From: Dehalococcoidales bacterium
GTDB lineage: Bacteria > Chloroflexota > Dehalococcoidia > Dehalococcoidales > RBG-16-60-22
Reading direction: 5' to 3'
Length of the DNA stretch: 21,242 nucleotides
Assembly (NCBI GenBank): GCA_016783105.1
Contig: JADHXF010000025.1
Location: forward strand, 1 to 21,242
Shown here one piece after another: positions 8,037 through 16,198 of this stretch. How positions within the stretch are numbered: position 1 is the first letter of the stretch; the number at the start of each line of letters is the position of its first letter. Made by a program: the position numbers and the translations under genes. The notes beneath the pieces are model-generated. The model ran no database searches. It worked only from the letters and a program-made list of their open reading frames with translations, and was not told the origin of the DNA.

Positions 8037-9803
8037 TTAGAGAATCAGGTTCAGCAGCCCGCCCACGGAGAGGGCCGCGGTAACCATGATGGCGGTTGCC
8101 TTGAGCACTCCCCTGGCACCCAGTTCCCGGAAAAGCACCACAAAGGTAGCGATGCAGGGGAAGAACATCGCCAGAACAACGCTGCCGACGACCAGCTGCT
8201 CTGCGGTTAACGCCAGGGGCGCCAGCATACCCAGGGCCACATCCTTGCGCAGGAAACCTACCGTCAGCGCCACCACCGCTTCCTTGGGCAGTCCGAGCAG
8301 GCCCGTGACCACCGGTGCCGTGACATTGGCGATTATATCAAAGACGCCGACCGCATACAGTATGTTTATCACCAGTACCGCGCCCAGTATAATCGGTATG
8401 GCCTCATGCAGAAAGCCGTAGACCCTGAACCATAGCTTCTGAAGCACGGCCTGCCACGGCGGTATACGATATGGCGGAATTTCGATTAACAACTCAGGGC
8501 TGAACCCTTTCACCATGCGATTTAGAACGAACCCGAGAATAACCCAGACGAGAAATAACGTCCCATAGACCATGGCGACGTACTGGATGCCCCGCGCTCC
8601 CACCAGGCCGAAGACCATTGCCTGCAAAGCAGCACAGGGCACGGCAATTGAGATAAGTGTGGCCGCGATGAACCTCTCCCGTTTGCTCTCCAGTATCCTT
8701 GTCGACAGAATTGCCGGCACGTTACAGCCGAGTCCCAGCAATGTGGGAATAATGGCATAGCCGTGAAGCCCCAGGCGATGCAGAATCGTATCCATGAGAA
8801 CGGCCAGACGCGGCAGGTAACCGACGTCTTCCAGCAGGCCAAGCACGAGATAGAAAGCAACAATATAGGGCAATACCATGGCAAAAGGCACATAGAGGCC
8901 GGTGGTCAGCAGGCCAAACGACTCGATGTAATTTATTTCGCCGGCCACGATATGACCTAGCAGCACGTTATGGAGAATGCCGGAGCCACCCATAAAGCTG
9001 CTGAAAAAAAGTATCACCGGCGTCCAGAGATATTCAAATATGGGGTTAAGGACGTAGTTAATCAGGCTCTCACCGATGAAACGAATACCGGAAAATGTGC
9101 CCGCCAGAACCACCGCAGCAATGATAATCCCGGTAAAGGGGCGGGCGCTGGCATCTTCCAGACGCTCCAGCCAGGTATGGTGACGGTGGGTGACCTGCTG
9201 CACGTGTTCCACAATATTGCCAACGGCGGCCCACCGTTCATCATGGCTGCCTGGCGGCAGCCTGGGCGCCCTGGCTGCGGGAATACTTTCCACCAGTTCC
9301 TTGATTCCCTGTCCGGTAACTGCCACCGTGGGGATAACGGGAACGCCGAGCAACTCTTCAAGCCGCTTCAGGTCAATGTGGATGCCGCGGTGCCCGACTT
9401 CGTCCCACATGTTCAGAGCCACAACCATCGGCACACCTTTTTCCAGTAACTGGAGCGTCAGATTAAGGTTTCTCTCCAGGTTGGTGGCATCAACCACGTT
9501 GATGACCATGTCGCCGGTGGCGAGCATTTGCAGAGCGATTTCCTCCGCCTCACAGGTCGGCTCCAGGCCGTAAGCACCGGGCACATCAATCACCCCCGCC
9601 GTCTCTTCCCCGACCTTCATAAATCCCTGCGTATAACCGACTGTGGTGCCGGGATAATTGGAGGCAATGACCCGCACGCCCGTCAGCCGTGAGAAAACGA
9701 CGCTCTTGCCGACATTGGGGTTGCCCATGAGGAGGATTTTCCTCAGGTCGTTCTTTTCACCCCGTTGCTTTTTAACCTGGGTTTTTACACCGTGGCACGA
9801 CAT
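8037..9803 (-). CDS. feoB: ferrous iron transporter FeoB
   Basis: Inner-membrane Fe(II) transporter with an N-terminal G-protein domain, 588 aa. G motifs are visible: G1 GNPNVGKS (27-34), G2 region SNYPGTT, G3 DVPG (73-76) and G4 NMWD (131-134). The rest is a polytopic membrane core with two Gate-type repeats, including GLGCNVPA with its conserved Cys, GFLRKDVALGM, and MFFPCIATFVVLF. It is shorter than the 773-aa E. coli protein and no FeoC is seen. An N-terminal MSCHG precedes the G domain. It follows feoA by 12 bases and is the last gene of fur-feoA-feoB. Confidence 0.96.
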   Translation of the reverse strand: MSCHGVKTQVKKQRGEKNDLRKILLMGNPNVGKSVVFSRLTGVRVIASNYPGTTVGYTQGFMKVGEETAGVIDVPGAYGLEPTCEAEEIALQMLATGDMVINVVDATNLERNLNLTLQLLEKGVPMVVALNMWDEVGHRGIHIDLKRLEELLGVPVIPTVAVTGQGIKELVESIPAARAPRLPPGSHDERWAAVGNIVEHVQQVTHRHHTWLERLEDASARPFTGIIIAAVVLAGTFSGIRFIGESLINYVLNPIFEYLWTPVILFFSSFMGGSGILHNVLLGHIVAGEINYIESFGLLTTGLYVPFAMVLPYIVAFYLVLGLLEDVGYLPRLAVLMDTILHRLGLHGYAIIPTLLGLGCNVPAILSTRILESKRERFIAATLISIAVPCAALQAMVFGLVGARGIQYVAMVYGTLFLVWVILGFVLNRMVKGFSPELLIEIPPYRIPPWQAVLQKLWFRVYGFLHEAIPIILGAVLVINILYAVGVFDIIANVTAPVVTGLLGLPKEAVVALTVGFLRKDVALGMLAPLALTAEQLVVGSVVLAMFFPCIATFVVLFRELGARGVLKATAIMVTAALSVGGLLNLIL

Positions 9804-9815
9804 TCCCCTACCCCA

Positions 9816-10061
9816 TCACTGCTCGATCTCGACAAGAATTTTTCTTGCCATGCCGAATCCGATCGCCAGCCGGGTACTGCCCTGCTGCACGGTTACCGGC
9901 CCTCGCATCAACATCGAACTTAATTTAGTAATTTTTCTACCCGGCCGGATGCCCATGGCGCTGAGGCGGCTCACCAGTCCCACCCCTCCGTCGATTTCCA
10001 CCACCCTTCCACTCTGTCCAGAATACATCTGGCTTAAATTTACCTGCTTAATTGTCGTCAT
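9816..10061 (-). CDS. feoA: ferrous iron transport protein FeoA
   Basis: 81-aa SH3-like protein that works with FeoB. It shows the family pattern VNLSQMYSGQSGRVVEIDGG, then RLSAMGIRPG, then GPVTVQQGSTRLAIGFGMARKI. An AAAAGGTGAT ribosome site lies just before the ATG at 10061. It is 30 bases after fur and 12 before feoB, so the three genes should be cotranscribed. Confidence 0.94.
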   Translation of the reverse strand: MTTIKQVNLSQMYSGQSGRVVEIDGGVGLVSRLSAMGIRPGRKITKLSSMLMRGPVTVQQGSTRLAIGFGMARKILVEIEQ

Positions 10062-10091
10062 ATATCACCTTTTCAATATAGCCATGTTGCC

Positions 10092-10514
10092 TTACCGACG
10101 GGTCCGGCGACACAGATTGCAGTGGCCGGCAACACGTATTTCTGTTTCATCAATGTCGAAGTCTTTCAATTCTGGCACTTCTTTTTTCAGGTAGCGGGAC
10201 AGTGGATAGCTAAATTCAATAACTCGACCACAGCCAAGGCACACCAGATGATAGTGTTCTTTGGTCGGTTTTACTTCATAGTGATGATGGTTCTCGCCAA
10301 AATGCAGTTCGTCTACCAGTTCCAATTCCTTCATCATCTGCAGGGTGCGATAGACCGTGGAGAGACTGAGGCGCGGCTCTTTCTCACGGGCACGCCGGAA
10401 TATCTCATCGGCGTCAAGATGCCCCTCTCCCTGGCGGATAATATCCATAATCAGGGCTCGCTGGTGGGTAAACCTCTTCCCGGCGCTGTTCAGCTTCCTG
10501 CGACTCGCGGTCAT
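10092..10514 (-). CDS. fur: Fur family transcriptional regulator
   Basis: Iron-responsive repressor, 140 aa. The N-terminal winged helix includes RFTHQRALIMDIIRQ, HLDADEIF and LSLSTVYRTLQMM. The metal-binding part has HHHYEV (76-81), HYHLVCLGCG and HCNLC; CLGC (92-95) and CNLC (132-135) are the structural zinc site. It is the first gene of fur-feoA-feoB and has a near-consensus Fur box just downstream of its own -10, so it very likely represses itself and the Feo transporter when iron is plentiful. A zinc (Zur) or peroxide (PerR) role is possible by sequence, but the Feo context favours iron. Confidence 0.93.
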   Translation of the reverse strand: MTASRRKLNSAGKRFTHQRALIMDIIRQGEGHLDADEIFRRAREKEPRLSLSTVYRTLQMMKELELVDELHFGENHHHYEVKPTKEHYHLVCLGCGRVIEFSYPLSRYLKKEVPELKDFDIDETEIRVAGHCNLCRRTRR

Positions 10515-10540
10515 ATTACGGTTGCCTCGCGTTCCTTAAT

Positions 10541-10559
10541 GCTAATGATAATCATTTGC
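10541..10559. promoter_or_regulatory. Fur box
   Basis: GCTAATGATAATCATTTGC matches the classic 19-bp Fur palindrome at 16 of 19 positions, with the central ATGATAATCAT intact. It lies 8 bases downstream of the fur -10, over the predicted start site, where a bound repressor would block transcription of fur-feoA-feoB. Confidence 0.88.
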
Positions 10560-10566
10560 AATAGCA

Positions 10567-10595
10567 ATTATAACATTGTTATTTGGCTTTCGCAA
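10567..10595 (-). promoter_or_regulatory. Sigma70-type promoter of fur-feoA-feoB
   Basis: Minus-strand TTGCGA (10590-10595), exactly 17 bases, then TATAAT (10567-10572). The start would fall near 10560, at the edge of the Fur box, about 46 bases before the fur ATG. Confidence 0.8.
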
Positions 10596-10617
10596 TAAAA
10601 ATTATTTGCGGTAATTA

Positions 10618-11850
10618 TTACTTCCGGAGCAATGTTGATGCCCAGATAAAAATGATGGCCGCGATGACGACGGCAGCGGCAGAATTCACCAGCAGCATGG
10701 CGGGTGCTCCCCAGAGGCCGGCACCGGCGCCGGTGAGCAGGCTGCCCAGCGGCAGCGTACCGATGGCAAACGCACGTGCCCCGGAAACCCGGCCCCGCAT
10801 TTCCTCGGTAGACCACACCATCAGCAGCGACTGAATGAGCGCCATGCACATTCCCTGATTCAATCCGGTCATAACCAGCAGAAGCAGCGACAGAGAAAAC
10901 AGGCGCGAGAAGGAAAACAGCATCACCATGGCTGGCCAGATAATGGTTACCGCTAACAGCACCCTTCCCCGATGTATTGAATCCGGCAGCATGGTTACCA
11001 CCAATGGGCCAACCGTATTACCGAGCCCGATTGCCGCCATGAGCTGTCCATAGCCAACTACATCGGTATGCAGAATATCCCGGGCAAAAACCGGGATTAA
11101 AGTAAACCAGTACGGGAAAATTAAAAAGTTTGCCAGAGCGGCGATAAGTATCAGGGCAGAAAGGGAACGGTCTTTTCTTAAATAGCGGAATCCCGCCACG
11201 ATGTTCTGCCACATTGATTCCCGGGCCACTGGCTTTGGTAGCGGTTCAAGTTTCATGGGCAGGAGAGATAAAAATGACAGGCAGAAACTGGCCGCAATCA
11301 GGGCAAAGCAACCACTGGCGCCGATAACCTCGAGCAGACCGCCGCCGAGAAGTGGACCCAGTATGGTGGTACTGCCCTGTGCTACAAACAGAAGCGAAAT
11401 AGCGGCGACCACGTGGTGCCTCTTCACGATATCGGCCGCAGTGGCATGCCGGGTAGAGAAATCAAACGTGTATGACACGCCACCCACCAGGGTAAAAAGA
11501 AAGAGATGCCATACCTCAAGAGCCGAGGTCAGAAACAACATCATAATGACCAGGGCACCAATGGCATAAACCACCTGCACGATGATAAGAATATGACGCC
11601 TGTTGAAGCGGTCGCTGACGGCGCCACAGAAAGGCCCCAACAGCATGGCAATAAAGCGGCAGGCCCCCAGCAGGCCAACCATAAAAGGAGAATCGGTCAG
11701 CTCCAGAATTAGCCAGGCACCAACCACGGTGTCCATCCAGCGGCCTATATAGGTACCGAAGGAAGAGAGAAAGAGGAGGCGATATTGTGGATACTGCCAG
11801 GCTGCCAGAAAATAGCGGCGCCCCGTGGAGGCGGCTTCGGCTTCAGGCAA
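10618..11850 (-). CDS. major facilitator superfamily transporter (MFS_3-like)
   Basis: About 410-aa polytopic transporter with roughly 12 hydrophobic segments. The loop 2-3 motif GAVSDRFNRRHIL is an MFS motif A, and the opening FGTYIGRWMDTVVGAWLILELTDSPFMVGLLG resembles the EntS/MFS_3 drug and siderophore exporter group. A GTG at 11856 abuts the GGAGG ribosome site with no spacing, so TTG at 11850, 6 bases after it, is preferred. It follows the patatin gene by 18 bases. The substrate is unknown. Its position just upstream of fur-feoAB might hint at metal or siderophore export, but the two units are separated by a clear promoter. Confidence 0.85.
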   Translation of the reverse strand: MPEAEAASTGRRYFLAAWQYPQYRLLFLSSFGTYIGRWMDTVVGAWLILELTDSPFMVGLLGACRFIAMLLGPFCGAVSDRFNRRHILIIVQVVYAIGALVIMMLFLTSALEVWHLFLFTLVGGVSYTFDFSTRHATAADIVKRHHVVAAISLLFVAQGSTTILGPLLGGGLLEVIGASGCFALIAASFCLSFLSLLPMKLEPLPKPVARESMWQNIVAGFRYLRKDRSLSALILIAALANFLIFPYWFTLIPVFARDILHTDVVGYGQLMAAIGLGNTVGPLVVTMLPDSIHRGRVLLAVTIIWPAMVMLFSFSRLFSLSLLLLVMTGLNQGMCMALIQSLLMVWSTEEMRGRVSGARAFAIGTLPLGSLLTGAGAGLWGAPAMLLVNSAAAVVIAAIIFIWASTLLRK

Positions 11851-11868
11851 TGTCACCCTCCACAGGCT

Positions 11869-12687
11869 TCAGGCTCCTAACCTGCTTCTGATTTCGGGCA
11901 TGGCTTCCTGTGCCGCCAGTTCCCCCAGCCTGATGCACTCCTGGGCATGGTGAAATTCAGCCGCCCCGATATGCACCACGTCCGGCTCAATCACAACATC
12001 GGCCTTCTCCATGCTTGACCTAACCAGCGAATAGGTGCCAATATGTACGGACTGGAGCAGGACATAGATGATATTCGGCTCTCTGGTGCCTTCCGTGCTT
12101 TTTTTAACCGATTGGTGGGCGCGGTCGAGCACGCCGGGGATGACGTTGACCGCAATGACGAAGTCGGCGCCCATTCTCTGGACAAGGTTAACCGGCACCG
12201 GGTTTGCCAGCCTGCCATCAACCAGGTATCTACCTGCCCGCCTGACTACCGTAAATATTCCAGGCATGGAAATGCTGGCCCTCACTGCTTCCACTACGGA
12301 ACCACGGTCGAGCACTACTGCCTCCCCGGTATCGATATCGGTCGCGGTGCAGGCGAAAGGTATCAGCAGGTCGCTGAATTTGATATTGCCGCCCAGAAAC
12401 GAGGCCAGCTGGTCGCTGATTTTCTTCCCTTTGATGAGCCCGGTCCTGGGCAGAGCCGGGTCGATGAATCGGGTTAATCGGCTCCCTGACAGTTCGATGA
12501 CCCTCTCTTTGATGAGACCCGCGTTTTTACTCCGTGCGTAGAGAGAACCGACTACGGCACCAGCACTCGTGCCCGCAACCAGGTCGATGGGAATTCCCTC
12601 TTTCTCCAGGACGGTCAACACGCCAATGTGTGCCATCCCCCGCGCGGCGCCGCCTCCCAGTGCCAGCCCTATCTTTCTTTTCTGCAA
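11869..12687 (-). CDS. patatin-like phospholipase (RssA-like)
   Basis: 272-aa serine hydrolase of the patatin family. It has the oxyanion loop GGGAARG (11-17), nucleophile elbow GTSAG (Ser41) and the dyad Asp157 in VDGRL, which is usually DGG or DGA. Length and layout match bacterial RssA/YchK-type proteins. It may hydrolyse acyl esters of membrane lipids; no signal peptide is seen. The only start that keeps the glycine loop is a TTG at 12687, preceded by a GGGGA stretch. It lies about 70 bases after herA and just before the MFS gene. Confidence 0.88.
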   Translation of the reverse strand: MQKRKIGLALGGGAARGMAHIGVLTVLEKEGIPIDLVAGTSAGAVVGSLYARSKNAGLIKERVIELSGSRLTRFIDPALPRTGLIKGKKISDQLASFLGGNIKFSDLLIPFACTATDIDTGEAVVLDRGSVVEAVRASISMPGIFTVVRRAGRYLVDGRLANPVPVNLVQRMGADFVIAVNVIPGVLDRAHQSVKKSTEGTREPNIIYVLLQSVHIGTYSLVRSSMEKADVVIEPDVVHIGAAEFHHAQECIRLGELAAQEAMPEIRSRLGA

Positions 12688-12758
12688 TTGATTTTTCCCC
12701 GAGAACCAGAGATTGATTCAATAAGTTTGCGCCGATATAAGAGCGGCGGGGCAGCCTA

Positions 12759-14369
12759 TTACCCCCAGAGCTCTTCGATGTCCTTCTCTGCCTGCTCCCC
12801 GCCTCCGGCCTTTCCGGCGGTGAGAAATTCCTGATAGGACTTTGGTGAGCCGTATTCCCTCGTTCTGATGACCACCGGCATCGGTACGGCATGCCCGAAA
12901 ATAAGGGCCTGCTGCTTCGATTCCAGCCTGGAAAGCACCGATTTCAGCGCGCTTTTGCCGGAGACGCCGGCGAGGACGCTGTCAATATCCCGCTCGTTGT
13001 CCAGCAGGCAGGTGATCTTGGTGCCCATCTGCGACATCACCTCGGTATCTATGCCGCTGGGGCGCTGGTCAATGACCAGCAGCGTTACGTTGTATTTCCT
13101 CATCTCGCGGGCGATGGTGCCGAAAATGGTCCTCCCGGCAACCTCCGGATTGAGAAAACGGTGCGCCTCCTCAATGGTGATAACCAGCGGTGTCGGTTTG
13201 ACGGTATCTTCACCCATCGCTTTCTCCATCCGGTCGCGATACTGGGCGTGTATCCGCCGGGTGAGCAGGTTGGCTACCAGAATGTAGGCGGTGATATCCG
13301 TGTAGCGGCCAAACTCCAGGACAACGTTTATGCCCCGGTCAAGGTATTCCAGAATGCGTTTGACCGCATTATCCGGCGCCTGGGGCTCGATAAAGGGGAG
13401 CCGGCTCACCGTGGCCAGCCCCCTTCTCAGGTTCTGGAAGGTGCTCTCGTGGATACTCAGTTCGTTCAGCAGTTTGCTGGTTTCCTCAGAATCGGACAGG
13501 TCGGCGGCCTGCTGCAACCAGTTTTTACCAAATCGACGACTTAACTGGTAAATGGCTTCCACCGCCGGCTCGGTCAAGTTCAAAGTCTGGCGCAGCAACG
13601 ACATGTCTTCCGGCTCAATCTCATCGTAGCCAATTTTCACCACGAAGTCGGTGCTCACCTTTCGCCTTCGGGAGCTTTCCTCGTCAAGGGTGAACACCGC
13701 CACCTTCGAGGGGAAGAGCTGTTTCAATGCCTTGACGGAACGCCCCCCCTCGCTTGTCCCCGCCCAGCCGTACTCGTTATGCATGTCGAATATCAGATTC
13801 ACCGCAGCGCTCTTCTGCAGCATACCGATGAGCAATATGCGGGTGAGGAAAGTCTTGCCCGTGCCGCTCTTGCCGAAGATGCCGTTGGAGCGCTTGACCA
13901 GTTCCGGCAGGTCGAGGCATATCCTGGTCTCCATATCCAGCGGCGTGCCGACGTAGAACCGTTTTTCGTCCTCGCCGCCAAAGACAAGCTCCACATCCTG
14001 CTGCGTCGCCAGTTTGACCGCCGAGAAATGAGTTGGTACGGTCTTCACCGGCTGCGGCCCCTCGATAAGGCTGGCCACGTCTCCGCTGATGGTGAGCATG
14101 GGCAGCACGTGGAGGGTGCCGTAGGTGCTCGTCCCGGAGAGCACCTCGGAAATAAACGGGTCGGAAATATCCGGCGGCGTCAGGGTAAATCGGGGGTCGA
14201 TGACGCCCAGCCCGATATCGGTAATCATGCCGAAAAATCTCTGCTTTTGCCCTTCAATGGTGACATATCTCCCCACCGCCATATCCTCCACCGATACTGC
14301 ACCATCGAGCTTGACTTCAACCCCACTCTCCAGCGAACCGGAGACTACGACTCCCAATCTTTCCGTCAT
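12759..14369 (-). CDS. HerA-like ATPase with N-terminal HAS-barrel
   Basis: 536-aa hexameric-type DNA-translocating ATPase of the HerA/FtsK group (DUF87). The N-terminal about 60 residues look like a HAS-barrel. Walker A GKSGTGKT is at 166-173, Walker B VITIEEAH at 396-403, and a sensor-like IDQRPS at 433-438. The C-terminal SQMGTKITCLLDNERD is typical. In archaea HerA works with NurA in DNA end resection. Here there is no NurA; its ATG instead overlaps the stop of a small HAS-barrel-like protein by 4 bases, suggesting a coupled two-protein complex. A repair or DNA-processing role is inferred. Confidence 0.88.
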   Translation of the reverse strand: MTERLGVVVSGSLESGVEVKLDGAVSVEDMAVGRYVTIEGQKQRFFGMITDIGLGVIDPRFTLTPPDISDPFISEVLSGTSTYGTLHVLPMLTISGDVASLIEGPQPVKTVPTHFSAVKLATQQDVELVFGGEDEKRFYVGTPLDMETRICLDLPELVKRSNGIFGKSGTGKTFLTRILLIGMLQKSAAVNLIFDMHNEYGWAGTSEGGRSVKALKQLFPSKVAVFTLDEESSRRRKVSTDFVVKIGYDEIEPEDMSLLRQTLNLTEPAVEAIYQLSRRFGKNWLQQAADLSDSEETSKLLNELSIHESTFQNLRRGLATVSRLPFIEPQAPDNAVKRILEYLDRGINVVLEFGRYTDITAYILVANLLTRRIHAQYRDRMEKAMGEDTVKPTPLVITIEEAHRFLNPEVAGRTIFGTIAREMRKYNVTLLVIDQRPSGIDTEVMSQMGTKITCLLDNERDIDSVLAGVSGKSALKSVLSRLESKQQALIFGHAVPMPVVIRTREYGSPKSYQEFLTAGKAGGGEQAEKDIEELWG

Positions 14370-14959
14370 TTCAGCCTCCCCAGAATCGCCCGGAGCTGAT
14401 TATACTGCCCGCCGAGCATGACCGCCAGTTCCTTGCCCGCCGCCACCAGAAAAGCGTGCGGGTCTGCCTGCGCCCCGCTCATCAAGCGCAGGACGGCGGG
14501 TATGATTTCATCTATGGACACGGGCAGATGGGCGCTCACCAGAATATCTAAAAAGCCCAGCGACCGGCCGAACTCCCTTACCTCGTCGGGCGGGCAGTGA
14601 TGGACAAAGCCGTGGATGCGCGCCGGGCCGGGCGGCAGGTACTGATAGATGTTATCTCCTTTCCGGTGCCCCACCACCAGCGCCCCGAACTCGCTGCGGA
14701 GCAGCTTGGAAAGCTGGGGGCTGGACTGGTAGATGGCCTCCTCGCTCTCTTCATCTTTGCCTCGGGCGATGGGTCGGCGCCCCGGCTCCAGGCTGCCGGT
14801 GGTGGCATGGCAGACGATGCCGTAGATGTCCAGCTCGCCGTCTTTCGTCTTCACCAGGCTGCCCAGCGGCGGAAGCTCATAGAGCTCATAGCACTGCGCC
14901 ACAAAGCTGGCGGTGCTGGCCTCGATTATCTCGCCAACTCGGTCAGATGGTTCAGCCAT
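14366..14959 (-). CDS. HAS-barrel-like partner protein of the HerA ATPase
   Basis: 197-aa protein with an N-terminal stretch RVGEIIEASTASFVAQCYEL followed by ELPPLGSLV that resembles the HAS-barrel seen in HerA and ATP-synthase-like proteins, and then an uncharacterised helical C-terminus with no nuclease motif that I recognise. ATG 14959 follows GGGGATGGAG. It overlaps herA by 4 bases, so the two are made together. It might be an adaptor or regulatory subunit. The serine-recombinase pseudogene ends just 21 bases upstream. Confidence 0.7.
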   Translation of the reverse strand: MAEPSDRVGEIIEASTASFVAQCYELYELPPLGSLVKTKDGELDIYGIVCHATTGSLEPGRRPIARGKDEESEEAIYQSSPQLSKLLRSEFGALVVGHRKGDNIYQYLPPGPARIHGFVHHCPPDEVREFGRSLGFLDILVSAHLPVSIDEIIPAVLRLMSGAQADPHAFLVAAGKELAVMLGGQYNQLRAILGRLK

Positions 14960-15117
14960 TATTTACTAACTCCATCCCCTTTATCCCCCTCGGTGGATTG
15001 GATGCAATTGCTCACCCATAGGTATGATGGTTAGAATTTCAATACTTTGTCCATTATAGAGTATTTTTCTACCAGAAGTCTCAATAGTTCTTGCTTGCCG
15101 GTAAAGTCAAGGTTTTC

Positions 15118-15125
15118 CAACTCTA
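15118..15125. repeat. Target-site duplication, left copy
   Basis: CAACTCTA, identical to 15733-15740, immediately outside the left terminal repeat of the 607-bp element. Confidence 0.8.
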
Positions 15126-15129
15126 GGTT

Positions 15130-15660
15130 CTACTCAATCTTGGTTGTTGCCGATGTTTTATCTGTGACTTTTCCATTAACATTGTTTTTAGCTTCTAACC
15201 TTTTAATAATATCTGAATATTCATTAACAAGTTTATTGTTTTGACGAATGAGCTTATTGTTTTGCTTTATTAATACACCAAGTATATTCCGATATTTTTT
15301 TATGTTTGCCTCTCGCTCTATTGGAGTTATTGCCGCCAAAAGATACGGAGGCCAAGATTCGTCATATTCAACTAGCTCCCCAAATTTGGCACGCCAAAGT
15401 AGTTTAAGAAGATTTAATAGTGAATAGATACCCATTGCAACAAAGAACAATACGATAATACTCCCTAATATGTATAGGAACCATTGGAAGGCGGATAATT
15501 CTAACATACTCCACCATCCCCACACGGGTTTTCCAAGTTCGATAACAATAATAGAGCAAAAGGCAAATATTGCGAGCCATGTTTGAAGATTATGGGTGAG
15601 CATGAGAGTAGAGCCTGCTTCTTTTCTACGTTTAAAAGCTTTGTAAATTCCTTGTGGCAT
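15130..15660 (-). CDS. Two-helix membrane protein with C-terminal coiled coil; element cargo
   Basis: 176-aa protein of unrecognised family. After a basic N-terminus (KAFKRRKEAG) come two hydrophobic segments at about 27-43 and 60-88, separated by a Trp-rich loop (PVWGWWSML). A charged region with ESWPPYLLAAITP follows, then a coiled-coil-like stretch rich in Asn, Lys and Ile (about 117-158, with repeated KQNNKL and RQNNKL). ATG 15660 is preferred over ATG 15678 because AAAGGG lies 6 bases before it and the predicted transcript starts close to 15683. The stop lies inside the left terminal repeat. No enzyme motif is visible; function is unknown. The low GC content fits foreign origin. Confidence 0.65.
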   Translation of the reverse strand: MPQGIYKAFKRRKEAGSTLMLTHNLQTWLAIFAFCSIIVIELGKPVWGWWSMLELSAFQWFLYILGSIIVLFFVAMGIYSLLNLLKLLWRAKFGELVEYDESWPPYLLAAITPIEREANIKKYRNILGVLIKQNNKLIRQNNKLVNEYSDIIKRLEAKNNVNGKVTDKTSATTKIE

Positions 15661-15689
15661 CTTAATCCCTTTATCCATTGGTTAAGAGG

Positions 15690-15718
15690 ATTATATACCC
15701 TTGAGAGCCACAAACCAA
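15690..15718 (-). promoter_or_regulatory. Promoter of the element cargo, partly in the terminal repeat
   Basis: Minus-strand TTGGTT (15713-15718), 17-base spacer, TATAAT (15690-15695). The -35 lies within the right terminal inverted repeat, so the element brings its own promoter. The -10 lies about 30 bases before the chosen ATG. Confidence 0.6.
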
Positions 15719-15732
15719 GATTGAGTAAAAGG

Positions 15733-15740
15733 CAACTCTA
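15733..15740. repeat. Target-site duplication, right copy
   Basis: CAACTCTA, identical to 15118-15125, directly next to the right terminal repeat of the 607-bp element, inside the recombinase codons for Ile-Glu-Leu. Confidence 0.8.
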
Positions 15741-16198
15741 TGTTAATCTTCTTTGCCAGGCTCTTAATATGGGCTTCCTGCTTTTGTGTCAGAAACCTCT
15801 GGGTAAGCTGCCTTTCCAGCTCAACCTTTCGCTTCTCCAATTCGCCTTGCTCTTTCTGGATAAGTTCCATATCCTCCCGCATCATAAAGTCAGCATATAG
15901 ACCTTTACGATAACCCTCCACTAATCGCCTCTGCTCGTCTGGTATTGCTTTTAACCTGGCCTGACAAAGTTGTAGTTCCCGCTCTAATATTTCCTTGGTC
16001 TGTGAATTGTCAGCATTACGGCGACGAAGCTCTTGGATAAGAAAGTCCGGATCTTTAATAAGCTGGCAAATTGTATTCCAGACTTCTGCTTCTATTGCCT
16101 CGCTTTTAATCTCAGGGCACGAACAAGGTTGAGGACTGCCATCTGGACCGAACGGAACCCTATCGGGATTGCCTTTCCGATAACAGTGGTAGTATGGG

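Larger units (their letters stand above)
15126..15732 (-). mobile_element. 607-bp TIR-bounded element carrying a membrane-protein gene
   Basis: Both ends carry inverted repeats. Ignoring the outermost 2 bp, the left end reads TTCTACTCAATCTTGGTT and the inverted right end TTTTACTCAATCTTGGTT, 17 of 18 identical. Exact 8-bp copies of CAACTCTA flank it. Excision with one copy restores the recombinase reading frame. The element holds a promoter and one CDS on the minus strand but no transposase, so it must have been moved in trans. 8-bp duplications are known from several IS families (for example IS256, IS66 and IS1595); I cannot assign one. A related end is at 16413-16435. Confidence 0.8.

Noticed and set aside
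10567..10585. Second Fur box overlapping the -10 (around ATAACATTGTTAT)
   Set aside because: Palindromic, but it lacks the GATAAT core pattern; AT-rich promoter sequence explains it.
12868..14421. Several long plus-strand ORFs opposite herA and other core genes
   Set aside because: GC-rich antisense shadows with Arg/Ser/Pro-rich, family-less products; the minus-strand genes are certain.
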